Source of the DNA: Streptomyces cirratus
GTDB lineage: Bacteria > Actinomycetota > Actinomycetes > Streptomycetales > Streptomycetaceae
Direction: 5' to 3'
Assembly (NCBI RefSeq): GCF_014650775.1
Contig: NZ_BMVP01000008.1
Coordinates: forward strand, 124,001-188,000
DNA: 64,000 nt
Part shown: positions 40,661-49,850 of the stretch, in pieces
How positions within the stretch are numbered: the first letter of the stretch is position 1
Layout: the number at the start of each line of letters is the position of its first letter
The notes under the pieces: model-generated
Seen by the model: only the letters and a program-made list of their open reading frames with translations
What the model was told of the DNA's origin: nothing
Database searches by the model: none
Translations under genes and position numbers: made by a program

Positions 40661-41896
40661 ATGGGCTTGCGAAAAGGCGCCAATGTGCCGGTGGAACACA
40701 CCTCGGTTCGGGTGGAGTTGGGATGGCAGGTGCGCCCCGGAACTCCGGACGTCGACGTGTCGGCCCTGCTGTTGACCGCGGCCGGCAGGGTGCGGTCGGA
40801 CGACGACTTCGTGTTCTACAACCAGCCCGCCCACGGCAGCGGTGCCGTCCGCCACGAGGGCAGGCGACAGGACGACGCGAGCGTCGTCGAGACGATCAGC
40901 GTGATGTTGTCGGCGGTGGAGCAGGACATCGCGACCGTGGTGGTCGCGGCCTCCACCGACGGCGCGTTCGGCCGAGTGCCCGGTCTGTTCGTACGCGTAC
41001 TGGACGCGGAGAGCGGGGCCGAGGCGGCGAGGTTCGACGCCACCGACGCCGACTCCGAGACGGCGTTCCTGCTCGGCGAGCTGTACCGGCGGGGCGGTGC
41101 GTGGAAGTTCCGCGCGGTGGGCCAGGGTTACGCCTCCGGCCTGGCCGGGCTGGCCACCGACTTCGGCATCACCGTGGACGAGCCCACGACACCGTCATCC
41201 CCACCGGAACGGCAGCCGGCGCCGGCGCCGGCGCCGGTTCCCCCGGCGCCCGAACCGGTAAGGCTGTCGAAGATCACTTTGACGAAGGCCGCCCCCGCGG
41301 TGTCGCTGACCAAGCAGGGCGCCACCTCGGGGGCCATGCGGGTCAACCTCACGTGGAGCGCGGCCGAGCCGGGACGCGGCCGGCTGGGCAGGGGCGAGGG
41401 CGCCGTCCGTCTGGAGGACGTCGACCTGGACCTCTCCTGCATGTGGGAGCTGCGGAACGGAACGAAGGGCATCGTCCACCCCATCGACAGCCAGTTCGGC
41501 TCGTTCGACCGACCGCCGTACGTCCTGCTGGACCAGGACGACCGGACCGGTGGCAGCGAGGACGGCGAGAACCTGATGATCAACCTTGATCACTCGGCCG
41601 AGATCAAACGCCTCCTGGTGTTCGTGGTCATCTACGACGGGGCGCCCGACTTCGCGGGACTGCACGGCGTCGCGACGCTGTATCCGCCCGCCGGCCCCCC
41701 GATCGAAGTACGTCTGGACGAGTGCACCGTCCCCTCACCGGTCGCGACGATCGCGCTGATCGAGAACGTGGGCGGCGAACTGGTCGTACGGAGAGAGGCG
41801 AAGTACCTGGTACTCGCGCCGGGCGTCTTCAAGCAGCAGGCCGCCGACCTCGAATACGGCTGGGGGATGAGCTGGCACTCCGCCACCAAGGACTGA
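40661..41896 (+). CDS. TerD-TerA type tellurium-resistance fusion protein
   Basis: A 411-residue protein with two TerD-fold domains. The first (1-170) begins with MGLRKGANVPV and has the calcium-site acidic clusters (VDVSALLL, SDDDFVFYNQP, DASVVETISVML). A Pro/Ala linker spans about 175-208. The second (215-411) is TerA-like (LTWSAAEPGRGRLGRG, then DVDLDLSCMWELRNG and IDLDHS-type INLDHSAEIKR). Ter proteins are linked to tellurite, phage and membrane stress responses. AAGGGGGG precedes the ATG. No other ter gene is nearby. Confidence 0.85.
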   Translation: MGLRKGANVPVEHTSVRVELGWQVRPGTPDVDVSALLLTAAGRVRSDDDFVFYNQPAHGSGAVRHEGRRQDDASVVETISVMLSAVEQDIATVVVAASTDGAFGRVPGLFVRVLDAESGAEAARFDATDADSETAFLLGELYRRGGAWKFRAVGQGYASGLAGLATDFGITVDEPTTPSSPPERQPAPAPAPVPPAPEPVRLSKITLTKAAPAVSLTKQGATSGAMRVNLTWSAAEPGRGRLGRGEGAVRLEDVDLDLSCMWELRNGTKGIVHPIDSQFGSFDRPPYVLLDQDDRTGGSEDGENLMINLDHSAEIKRLLVFVVIYDGAPDFAGLHGVATLYPPAGPPIEVRLDECTVPSPVATIALIENVGGELVVRREAKYLVLAPGVFKQQAADLEYGWGMSWHSATKD

Positions 41897-41920
41897 CACC
41901 GAGGACCGGCCGATCATGGC

Positions 41921-42088
41921 GAATGAGCGCCCGGCTGCCCTGTCGATGAGGACGCGGGTCTTGTGGCGCGCCTCTCGCCGTTTGTGCGCTGCCACACCAA
42001 CATGCTCGGCCGGTACTTCTTCCAGCTCCCCGAGCTGCCCGGGGGCTTGCGGCCGCTGCGCGACAAGGACGACGCAGACGGCTCGTGA
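41921..42088 (+). mobile_element. Tn3-family transposase C-terminal remnant
   Basis: The frame gives VARLSPFVRCHTNMLGRYFF and QLPELPGGLRPLRD then a stop, which is the conserved C-terminal end of Tn3-family transposases. Only about 50 codons survive, directly after the TerD gene. No 38-bp terminal repeat could be identified in the next 80 bp. Confidence 0.7.
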
Positions 42089-42168
42089 TCAGGGCCCGGG
42101 GCGAGCTCGCGGGTACGGGACCTGCGGCGTGCGCGTTGTGGCTGCGACGCCGGGACGGCGCGTGTTCG

Positions 42169-43041
42169 TCAAGGTGTCATCGGGTACGGGATGTCCGCCG
42201 GCCTGTCGTGCGCTGTGCCGGCGGACTCGGTCTGTGAGAGTGCGGCGAGGAGCCGCAGTTTCTCGTCGCTGTCGCTGTCCTTGTCGGGGTAGTAGACGAC
42301 GAGGATGACGTCGTCGATGGGGAGTTTGTCCCGGTGGAGACGTAGTTCACCGACGACGGGGTGGTGGACTGTGGTCGTGCCTCCGTCGAGGCTGCGGACG
42401 TCGTGGCGGGCCCACAGGGTACGGAACCGCTGACTGGACAGTGCGAGTTCTCCGACGAGTTCGACGAACCGGGGGTTGTCGGTGTCGTCCCCGATGGTGG
42501 TGCGAAGGGTGGCGATGAAATCGGCGGTGGCTTTCGTCCAGTCCTGGTGGAAGGCCTGTTCCTCAGGATCAAGGAGAAGAGAACGCAGCCGGTTCTGGCC
42601 GGGCCGCAGCCGGGGGGAGAGCGCGACGGCCATGGGGTTGGAGGCAAGGACATCGAACGCGCGCCCTTCGACGAACGCGGGGATCTGAAGGTGGGCGAGC
42701 AGCTCGTGCACCCGCGCCGGTACGTGCTCGGGCCGCTTGCGCCGTGGCGCCCGGGGGTGTGCCGCCGCGAGGCCGAGCAGGTACGTCCGCTCGACGTCGT
42801 CGAGCCGCAGGACGCGCGCGAGTGATTCGAGGACCTGGGCTGAGGGGTTCTTGTCACGGCCCCGTTCCAGGCGCAGGTAGTAGTCGGGACTGATTCCGGC
42901 CAGCAAGGCGACTTCCTCACGGCGCAGGCCGGGCACCCGGCGGTTGCCGCCGGGCGGGAGTCCTGCCTGTGCAGGGGAGACCAGCTCACGCCGGGCACGC
43001 AGGTAGCTGCCGAGCCGGTTGCCGGATTCTTCATCCTTCAT
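42169..43041 (-). CDS. XRE/MmyB-like helix-turn-helix regulator
   Basis: A 290-residue regulator of the large actinomycete group with an N-terminal helix-turn-helix (RREEVALLAGISPDYYLRLE, then RVLRLDDVERTYLLGL) and a C-terminal MmyB-like PAS ligand domain (FDVLASNPMAVALSP, DPRF-type DNPRFVELVGEL, WARHDVRSLDGG). ATG 43041 is supported by the family N-terminus. It is divergent from a short-chain dehydrogenase 187 bp away and probably represses it, as is common for this pairing. Confidence 0.88.
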   Translation of the reverse strand: MKDEESGNRLGSYLRARRELVSPAQAGLPPGGNRRVPGLRREEVALLAGISPDYYLRLERGRDKNPSAQVLESLARVLRLDDVERTYLLGLAAAHPRAPRRKRPEHVPARVHELLAHLQIPAFVEGRAFDVLASNPMAVALSPRLRPGQNRLRSLLLDPEEQAFHQDWTKATADFIATLRTTIGDDTDNPRFVELVGELALSSQRFRTLWARHDVRSLDGGTTTVHHPVVGELRLHRDKLPIDDVILVVYYPDKDSDSDEKLRLLAALSQTESAGTAHDRPADIPYPMTP

Positions 43042-43147
43042 ACCGACACCGTAATGCGGTGCGCGCATCTCAGAGGGGGCCCTGGCAGGACCAGGGAAGA
43101 CGGGGGCCCCGCCACACCCGGCGAATGCCGTCAAGACTGCGGTGACA

Positions 43148-43165
43148 CCGTTTTGAAAGAAACGG
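43148..43165. promoter_or_regulatory. Inverted repeat, candidate operator
   Basis: CCGTTT-TGAAAG-AAACGG lies in the divergent spacer, 64 bp before the dehydrogenase start, and may bind the XRE regulator. Confidence 0.4.
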
Positions 43166-43228
43166 AGAACATCATGTCTGCGCCGCGGGCTGAACGCCGT
43201 CGGCGCCCTGGACTGAAGGGACGATCTC

Positions 43229-43990
43229 GTGGATCTCTCCAACCGCACCGTTCTCATCGTCGGCGGAACCTCGGGTATCGGGCGAGAGCTGGCCCGCCGG
43301 TTCGCCGCAGCGGGCAGCACCGTGGCCGTTGGCGGCCGCAGCCCAGAGGCACTCTCGGAACTCGACGGGGAAGGGTTCGGCACGTTCGGCATCGACGTCA
43401 CGGACAGTGCCTCCGTCGCATCCTTTCCTGATGCCGTGCTCGCCCGGTACCCCGGGCTGGACACCGTGGTGACCATGTCGGGGGTCATGCTCCTGGAGGA
43501 CCTGCGCGACCCCGCGCACTTCGAGGTGGCAGAGACGACGATCGACACCAACCTGCTCGGCACCATCCGAGTCATCGACGCCTTCACCCCCCACCTGGTC
43601 CAGCGGGGCGCCGGCACCTTCATCACCGTCACCTCCGGAATCGCCTTCCTGCCGTTCCCGCCCATGCCCAGCTACGCCGCCTCGAAGGCCGCAGTGCACG
43701 CCTACTCCGAGGCACTGCGCGCGCAGCTCGACGGCACCGGTGTCGGCGTCGTCGAGCTCGTCCCCCCGGCTGTCGCCACAGCAGGTCAGGAAAAGGTGAA
43801 CCCGCACGCGCTGCCGCTCGACGACTTCGCCACCGAGGTCATGCACCTGCTCTCGGAGAACCCCACCCCTCGCGAAATCCTCGTGAAGGGCGTCCTCATG
43901 CACCGCTGGGCCGAACGCGACGGCACCTACGACGACCTCGTCGCACAGCGCTCCCAGGCCCTGGCCATGCTCCCCAGCCGTGAAGGATGA
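43229..43990 (+). CDS. Short-chain dehydrogenase/reductase (DltE-like)
   Basis: A 253-residue classical SDR. The cofactor motif is GGTSGIG (12-18), the active site has Ser in TVTSGIAF and YAASK, and the substrate loop begins VPPAVATAGQ. It resembles DltE-type oxidoreductases. GTG 43229 has AAGGGA seven bases upstream. It is controlled presumably by the divergent XRE regulator. Substrate unknown. Confidence 0.88.
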   Translation: MDLSNRTVLIVGGTSGIGRELARRFAAAGSTVAVGGRSPEALSELDGEGFGTFGIDVTDSASVASFPDAVLARYPGLDTVVTMSGVMLLEDLRDPAHFEVAETTIDTNLLGTIRVIDAFTPHLVQRGAGTFITVTSGIAFLPFPPMPSYAASKAAVHAYSEALRAQLDGTGVGVVELVPPAVATAGQEKVNPHALPLDDFATEVMHLLSENPTPREILVKGVLMHRWAERDGTYDDLVAQRSQALAMLPSREG

Positions 43991-44270
43991 CGCCCTGACG
44001 CCCTTTCCCCGCCGGCAGCCTCCTCGCTCATCGCCCCCGGGCGGCCACAACGGGCAGCCAAACGTCCTGGATACGAACCCCGCCCCGCGACCCACCCTGC
44101 CGGGCGGCGACGGTTCAGCGGCGGACTTCTCCGGGGGCGAGCAGACTGGTGACGAGGTGTCCCACGGACGAAGCGGCCCCTTTGCGTACCTGGTGTGGCG
44201 GGGATGTCGGTGAGGTGGTCGGTACCCACGCTCCCGGCGGAAGACGTCCCGTCAGCATCAAGGAGACGTC

Positions 44271-44420
44271 ATGGCCTTCGTCGGCGACGCCACCCCCTTT
44301 ACCGCCTCACTCGACCTCATCCCCGAGCACGTCGCGAGCATTTGAAACCTGGACGGCTGGATGCACGACCCCTGGCTGCCCCGGTACGAACACACGGCGG
44401 TCGAGGCCCCCGACACCGGG
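44271..44420 (+). pseudogene. Truncated hypothetical gene with in-frame stop
   Basis: ATG 44271 has AAGGAG six bases upstream and a good codon pattern (MAFVGDATPFTASLDLIP). It meets a TGA after 24 codons, then continues in the same frame with sensible sequence (NLDGWMHDPWLPRYEHTAVE) until the IS110 remnant begins near 44420. It is therefore both nonsense-mutated and truncated. Confidence 0.55.
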
Positions 44421-44690
44421 GCCGTCGCTGGCCTTCGCGGCCGCGGTGGCCCTGCCGCTGATCACTGCGCGGGCCGCGGCCTCGGCGTCGATGATGTCGC
44501 TGTTGCCGCGACGCTGGCGGGTTGCCTCGTCGGGCTGGTCCACCTCGACCACGGTGATGCCCTGGCTGAGGAGATACCGGCTGAGTGCGGCGCCGTACGA
44601 GCCCGTGCTTGTGCTGACCGTGTCGATGTCGTTGCCCACGAAGCGGGAAGCGCTTCGCAGGGCGAGGCAGACGTCTGGACACCGCGAACG
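44420..44690 (-). mobile_element. IS110-family transposase fragment
   Basis: FVGNDIDTVSTSTGSYGAAL, ITVVEVDQPDEATRQRRGNS and DIIDAEAAARAVISGRATAA form the DEDD-domain segment of IS110-type transposases (SDIIDAEAAARAV holds the second and third acidic residues). The N-terminal strand and the whole C-terminal serine domain are missing. Confidence 0.75.
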
Positions 44691-44934
44691 GGAGGTGCTG
44701 CTCGCCCACGGACGCGCCCACCTGCGTGAACCCGAACAGCGCCCACGCAAGGCACCCGCAGACCAGGTCAACTCCTCGCGTACTCGCCCGGCAATCAGCA
44801 GCGGCTGAGCGCGCTGCGCGCAGGGGAGGCATCTCACTTCATTTGCTCTCTTGCGTTCCTGTTCACCTGGCCGTTCCCGGCGCGGTGCGCGCGACCCGCA
44901 CACTGCTCCGACACAGCGAACACAGGGAGTCCGG

Positions 44935-46128
44935 ATGACCAGAAGGTTCTACGCGGCCGCAACGCTCGCCCTCGCGATGGGCGTGGTGCCGGCCACCCCC
45001 GCGGCGGCGGCCGAGAACGGACCCTCGCACGGCGCCCGCGCTCCGTTCACGCTTGCCGTGTACGGCGACGCCCCCTACGGCACCTCGCCGACCGACACGT
45101 CCGAACTCCAGGCGACGCCGGCGTTCATCGCCAACGTCAATGCCGACCCGGACGTCAGTACCGTGATCCACGTCGGTGACATCCACTCCGGCAAGCAGTA
45201 CTGCACCGCCGCGTACAACCAGTCCATCGCCGCACTGTGGAAGACCTTCGCCGACCCGCTGGTCTACACCCCCGGCGACAACGAGTGGACCGACTGCCAC
45301 AAGGCCGGCGAGGGCGGCGGCAAGTACAACACGGCCACCGGCAAGATCGACCCGGTCCTCGACCCGGCCACCGGCCAGCCCGTCGGCTACGCCTCCGGCA
45401 ACCCGGCCGCCAACCTGGACCTGATCCGCCGGACCTTCTTCCCCACCCCCGGCCGCACTCTCGGCAGCGGCACGCTGCGCGTCCTGTCGCAGGCACAGCT
45501 GCCGAACTGGGCCCACCCCGAGGACGCCCAGTACGTGGAGAACGTGCTGTGGGTCAAGAACGGCACCCTGTTCGTCACCATCAACGTGCCCGGCGGCTCC
45601 AACAACGACGCCGACCCCTGGTACGGGGCACCGACCGCCTCCCAGGAACAGCTCGACGAGGCCGCCCGGCGCACCGCGGCGGACCTGCGCTGGCTGGACA
45701 CCGCCTTCGCCCTTGCCCACACCGGCGGCATCTCCAGCGTCGTGGTCAGCACCCAGGCCGACATGTGGGACGTGGACGGCAAGACCGCCGCACACGTGAC
45801 GAACTACGAGCCGATCGTCGCCAGCCTGGCCTCGCACACCGCGGCGTTCGGTAAGCCGGTGCTGCTGCTGGTGGGCGACTCGCACGTCTACCGCTCGGAC
45901 GACCCGCTGCGCAAGGACGCACCCTGCGCGGGCGACGCGGGTGTCTGCTCCTACGACGCCTGGAACAGCCACCCGGGCTATGACGTGCCGAACTTCCACC
46001 GCATCGTCGTCCACGGCAGCACCGTGCCGTTGGAATGGCTCAAGCTGACCGTGACCCCGGGCGCGCACAACCCGACGACCGATACCTCGTTCGGGCCGTT
46101 CACCTGGGCCCGGATCACCGGCAGCTGA
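44935..46128 (+). CDS. Secreted metallophosphoesterase
   Basis: A 397-residue exported protein. The signal peptide (residues 1-27, ending PAAAA) is followed by a calcineurin-like phosphoesterase fold: YGDAPYG, HVGDIHSG, GDNEWTDCH and the late LVGDSHVY supply the metal ligands. The catalytic core is complete, with a long insertion (residues 115-180). ATG 44935 follows AGGGAG. It probably hydrolyses an extracellular phosphate ester. It is a single gene between IS110 debris and a non-coding stretch. Confidence 0.85.
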   Translation: MTRRFYAAATLALAMGVVPATPAAAAENGPSHGARAPFTLAVYGDAPYGTSPTDTSELQATPAFIANVNADPDVSTVIHVGDIHSGKQYCTAAYNQSIAALWKTFADPLVYTPGDNEWTDCHKAGEGGGKYNTATGKIDPVLDPATGQPVGYASGNPAANLDLIRRTFFPTPGRTLGSGTLRVLSQAQLPNWAHPEDAQYVENVLWVKNGTLFVTINVPGGSNNDADPWYGAPTASQEQLDEAARRTAADLRWLDTAFALAHTGGISSVVVSTQADMWDVDGKTAAHVTNYEPIVASLASHTAAFGKPVLLLVGDSHVYRSDDPLRKDAPCAGDAGVCSYDAWNSHPGYDVPNFHRIVVHGSTVPLEWLKLTVTPGAHNPTTDTSFGPFTWARITGS

Positions 46129-46807
46129 CCGAACGCGGCAAGCCTGGGACGCCGCAGCGCGTCAGGTGGTTCGCGGAAGTCCGTGAGCTGGGTTTACCGC
46201 CCCGCAGGACGCCGCACCGGATCCGGTCCTGGCCCCCGCCCCGACGGTCAGGACCGGGCTGTACTGCGAGGGCGTCCGCTGCCGAGACCGGCGCCGTCAC
46301 CGTGCTCACAGCGTCCGGTGCGGCCAGCCCGCGGGCCAGTCATGGCCCGGCTCGTCCTCCGGTGCCGTGCCGGATGCTGTCCACGGGCTCCGTGCGGGAC
46401 TTCCGGCGCATCTCGAAGCGCGTCGTCGTCCAGCCAGGCCGCCCCGCTCGGTGTCTCTTCGGTCTGGGCACCCTGGTCGACCGGGCGTACCTCCTCTCCC
46501 GGGAACAGGTATGGGCGGCAAGGCCAGGTGGGCATCCGTCGCTGAGCGTGCGGGGCCGCCGCTTATGCTGCGGCGCAATGGGAGTGGACATCACGACGAC
46601 CGGTTCCTCTCGCCCGCACTACCGTGCGGAAGACGGGTGTGCGGAGGCTGTCGGGCGCAGTTGGGGTTTGGTGGGTGCCGTAGCGGGAGTGGCATGGCAG
46701 AGGCGAACCGGTCGGGCGGAAGTGCTGCGGCTCGGCGCCGGAAAGCGAGCAGGGAGAGGTGATGCGGGGAGGGCAGAGACCATGCCGCCGACGGCACGTC
46801 GCGAACG
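46129..46807. other. Region without a supported gene
   Basis: About 680 bp. A possible gene start occurs at ATG 46578 (MGVDITTTGSSR, with a TATGCT eight bases before it), but the protein soon loses codon quality. I regard the region as decayed sequence. Confidence 0.45.
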
Positions 46808-46813
46808 TACACT
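46808..46813 (+). promoter_or_regulatory. -10 element, leaderless promoter
   Basis: TACACT, six bases, then the ATG at 46820. No ribosome binding site is present between them. Confidence 0.55.
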
Positions 46814-46819
46814 CCGACG

Positions 46820-47356
46820 ATGATGGAGATCCTGGAGAATCTGGACGTCCTGTCCCTGCCGCGGCTCGACCTCACGACGATCCGGATGGGCGGCATAGCC
46901 CTGGGAGCACCTGCCGACTCCATTCCCCGCCACAGGATCGTCCAGGCCCAGTCCTCCGCGGTCGCCCGCTCCCGAGGCGGGGACGGCACCGACAGCGAAT
47001 ACCACGACGCGGGGCAGCCGCTGACGCCCGACGAGGTCATCGACCGCACCGTCCGGTCGGACGGATTCCTGTACTGCGCCGACGAGGTCACCTACAAGGT
47101 CAGTGCCGGGCTGGTCGTCGGCTTCGCGATCTACGGGCGGCATCTCTCCCACTTCGCCCACCTCTCCTCGTACGAGGAGTTGCTGGCTGCGTTCGGCACG
47201 CCGGACCTGGTGTGTGAGGAGGGGGGAGCCTACGGCGACTTCACGGGTCACGGCTTGTACTACTGGGACGCCCGCAAGCACGTGAAGTGGGACGCATCCG
47301 GCAACCGGGTGACTCTGATCAACGTGGGCGACTTCGAGGGGAACGCGGGCCCGTGA
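46820..47356 (+). CDS. Hypothetical protein
   Basis: A 178-residue soluble protein with strong codon bias. It contains DVLSLPRLDLTTIRMGGIAL, LTPDEVIDRTVRSDGFLYCA and a C-terminal beta-rich half (GLYYWDARKHVKWDASG). The pattern suggests a small mixed alpha/beta domain, but I do not recognise a family. It is transcribed from a predicted leaderless promoter. Confidence 0.7.
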   Translation: MMEILENLDVLSLPRLDLTTIRMGGIALGAPADSIPRHRIVQAQSSAVARSRGGDGTDSEYHDAGQPLTPDEVIDRTVRSDGFLYCADEVTYKVSAGLVVGFAIYGRHLSHFAHLSSYEELLAAFGTPDLVCEEGGAYGDFTGHGLYYWDARKHVKWDASGNRVTLINVGDFEGNAGP

Positions 47357-47394
47357 GCGGGGAGCCGGGTCCGGTGACGGGCCGAGGAGGCCGC

Positions 47395-47615
47395 TCTCCT
47401 TCGCGGCCGGGATCTGAAGGCCCTCCTCGACCGGCACGTCCCCCTCGGCCCGGACCAAGCCGCCCGGCAAACTGCACGGCAAGGACTCCGCCACGCCGGA
47501 CCAGCAGGCCCGGGCGCTCGGTGCGGTGCGCCGTCCGGTCGTCGACGAGGCCGGCGTGGCCCGGGTCCGGAAGCGCGTCGGGGCCCTCTCGGGCGCGTAC
47601 CAGATGGCGCCGTAA
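47395..47615 (+). pseudogene. Gene fragments, related to the broken gene at 48.9-49.8 kb
   Basis: One frame reads LRGRDLKALLDRHVPLGPDQ, which closely parallels VRRRDLPALL/RHVPRGPDPA in the pseudogene at 48891-49830. A second frame then gives a well-biased tail (SATPDQQARALGAVRRPVVD) ending in TAA at 47613-47615. At least one frameshift separates them and the 5' part is missing. Confidence 0.5.
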
Positions 47616-47682
47616 CGGCGGTCCGCCGGGCCGGGGCCGGGGAACTTCCCGGGCCCGGCCCCGCGTGCGTGCGGGCACCCGG

Positions 47683-47943
47683 TCAGGCGGCGGGCTTGCC
47701 GGGCTGGTCGTACACAAGGAGAAGGCCGAAAGTGTCGGTGACGATGTTCCGCTTCCTGCCGACGACCTTCTTCCCTGCGTCGATGCCCTGGCCGGCGGCG
47801 GGGACGCTGGGGGAGGTCTTGACGCTCTGCGCGTCGATCACGCAGGCCGACGGCCCGCCGTCCCGTCCTTCCTTCTTCCGCAGCAATTTTCGGAGAAGGC
47901 CGTTGAGCTGGGCAAACATCGGGTACGGACGTCGATGCGCCAT
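47683..47943 (-). mobile_element. IS5-like transposase fragment
   Basis: RKKEGRDGGPSACVIDAQSV, KTSPSVPAAGQGIDAGKKVV and GRKRNIVTDTFGLLLV match the region around the first catalytic Asp of IS5-group transposases (VIDAQSVKT). N- and C-terminal parts are missing. The 320 bp to the next gene hold nothing recognisable. Confidence 0.75.
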
Positions 47944-48268
47944 GCCTCCGGCCTACCGCCACGAACCGAATGCGCCCAGGCGCACGACAACGACGACGAA
48001 AGCACACGACCACAAACGCCCGACATCCTGGGATGAGACAGAAAGGCGTCGCCTTCCGCACCATCCGCAACCCGTATGCCCCGTAGGCATCAACCGTCTC
48101 CACAGCATCGCCTACACCACAGTCCCGCACCCCCGAGAACCGGCTTACACAAGGTCATTCCAGAGGAAAGCGACCTCTAAGTGGACGCGAACGCACCCGC
48201 TTCTGTAGCGGGAAGGGAATCCGCTGGGGCGGGCGTGCATGCGTGAGCTTCGAAATCGGTATGTGGAC

Positions 48269-48667
48269 CTACCAAGACCGATCGTGCAGCTTAGGAGGAT
48301 GGTCGGGTACAAACCGCACCATCTTCGTAGCCGGGTCCTCCAACGGCTCCGAGAATCGTGCCGGCCAGAGCTCCACCGGCCCGAGGTACTTACCCAACTT
48401 CCGTACCGCCCGCGCCCGGTCAAGTGCCACTGTTTCGGCGCTCCCCCGGCACGTCACGGAGAACACTTCCCCCGTGGCCGGCTCACAGGTATCCACGACC
48501 AGTGCCATGCGCGGATCTTCGGCGATGTCCCGCTCCAGCCGGGAGTAAGCGCCAGTAAGCCACCAGAATGCCCCCTCCTCCCAGATGAACCACACCGGAC
48601 GGACGGCGGGGCCCGCGGTGGCCACACGGGCGACCAGGGGGCGGTCCAAGAATTCGTTGATGTCCAT
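48269..48667 (-). CDS. Pyridoxamine 5'-phosphate oxidase family (flavin/F420-binding) protein
   Basis: A 132-residue split-barrel protein of the PPOX-like group. It has FLDRPLVARVATAGPAVRPV, WFIWEEGAFWWLTGAYSRL and DPRMALVVDTCEPATGEV, the usual strand pattern for F420- or FMN-binding reductases. The start is ATG 48667, six bases after a TACATT -10 on the minus strand, so the mRNA is probably leaderless. A single gene of unknown substrate. Confidence 0.85.
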   Translation of the reverse strand: MDINEFLDRPLVARVATAGPAVRPVWFIWEEGAFWWLTGAYSRLERDIAEDPRMALVVDTCEPATGEVFSVTCRGSAETVALDRARAVRKLGKYLGPVELWPARFSEPLEDPATKMVRFVPDHPPKLHDRSW

Positions 48668-48673
48668 CCCGGT

Positions 48674-48679
48674 AATGTA
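48674..48679 (-). promoter_or_regulatory. -10 element, leaderless promoter
   Basis: On the minus strand TACATT is followed by ACCGGG and then the ATG at 48667, again a six-base gap. Confidence 0.55.
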
Positions 48680-48890
48680 GCGGCGCACCGCCGGCCGTGG
48701 TCGGGGCCTGCGGCCTCTGCAGATGCCCCCGCCGGGGTAAATCCGGTCCTCGCGTTCGTGTACGCGGTGCGCACTGTCCATCTCCAACTGCCGGTGAAAA
48801 TCGAGTACGTGACAAGTTCTTCGGCATATCGCCATCCTCCGGCCACGGGTCGGTGGTCGGGCCGGGCGATGTGCGATTGGGGTGCGATTC

Positions 48891-49830
48891 ATGGCGCGTT
48901 CGGTGCGTGAGGTCTACGACGAGTACGCGGCTGCGGGCCGGTTGCGGGTGCCGTTGGCGGCCTGGCGGTGGGCTACCGGCTGCGGTCTGGTCCCGTCGGC
49001 GGACGCCGGCCGCGGCTTGTGGTCGCGGGAGGTGGTGGAGGCCGCCGACGCAGAGCAGGTGCGGGCGGCGCTGCGGGGCCCGATGGGTGTAGGGGTGGCG
49101 ACGGAGAAGCTGACGAGGCGTTGGGGGTGCCGCTGCCGATTCTGTGGCCGACGGCCTCGGCGGTCGACCGCCTCGTGAAGGCCGGTCTCCCGGTCTACCT
49201 CGGTGGCGACGTCGAGTTCCCCGACGCCGACCCGGACCATGTGGCCGCCCTGGTGCGCCGCCGCGACCTGCCGGCTCTCCTGGCGGCACGTGCCGCGCGG
49301 CCCGGACCCGGCCGCGGTACACCTCGGCATCCGTCGGGTCGACTTCGACCAGGTGGTGCGCCTGGATTGGGTGTCCCCGGTCGCCTCGGTGGACGTCGAC
49401 TACAAACGGCAGAGCGGCGTGACCAGCATCCCCCTTTATCACGCTCGGGAGATCTCGCTCTTGGAGGTGGTGCGGCCCTCGGTGGACCGGCGGGCGGTGC
49501 GCACCGTGGCACCGAGCCGGCGTTCCCCGCTCGCCGCCCTTGAGCCGGTCTCCCCGGCCGGTGATCGGGTGCTCTTGGCGCAGGTGGCGCGGATCGACCG
49601 GGTAGGCCGGGCGGCGGTGGTGAACTGGCGCCGCCGGCACCCGGTTTCCCCGCACCGACCGGCGGCACGGACGTGCACCCGCAGTTCGACCGCCACGCCG
49701 TGGTCGCCTGGCTCCTCGCCCAGGACAAGATCGAAATCCCCACGGGGCCCACGGTCGCCTTACTGGTACTGGCCGGTGCCGAGGGCGCCGCGCACCGTTT
49801 CCGGTCGCCGCCTTCTCATGGCATCCAAGC
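48891..49830 (+). pseudogene. Hypothetical gene with three frameshifts
   Basis: Starting at ATG 48891 (MARSVREVYDEYAAAGRLRV), a protein of roughly 310 residues can be read only by changing frame three times: near 49113 (to EALGVPLPILWPTASAVDRL), near 49290 (to HLGIRRVDFDQVVRLDWVSP) and near 49640 (to VHPQFDRHAVVAWLLAQDKI). Each change needs a single-base indel. The product would contain several helix-turn-helix-like repeats ('LGIxRxDFDxVVRLxW', 'VARIDRVGRAAVVNWRRRH') and may have been DNA-binding. The number of lesions argues for real decay rather than sequencing error. Confidence 0.7.
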
Positions 49831-49850
49831 ATTTGCGGGCCAGACCAGGC

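Noticed and set aside
46578..46770. ATG with TATGCT upstream, reading MGVDITTTGSS
   Set aside because: The gap is eight rather than six bases, codon quality soon fades and no family matches. Recorded only as part of the decayed region.
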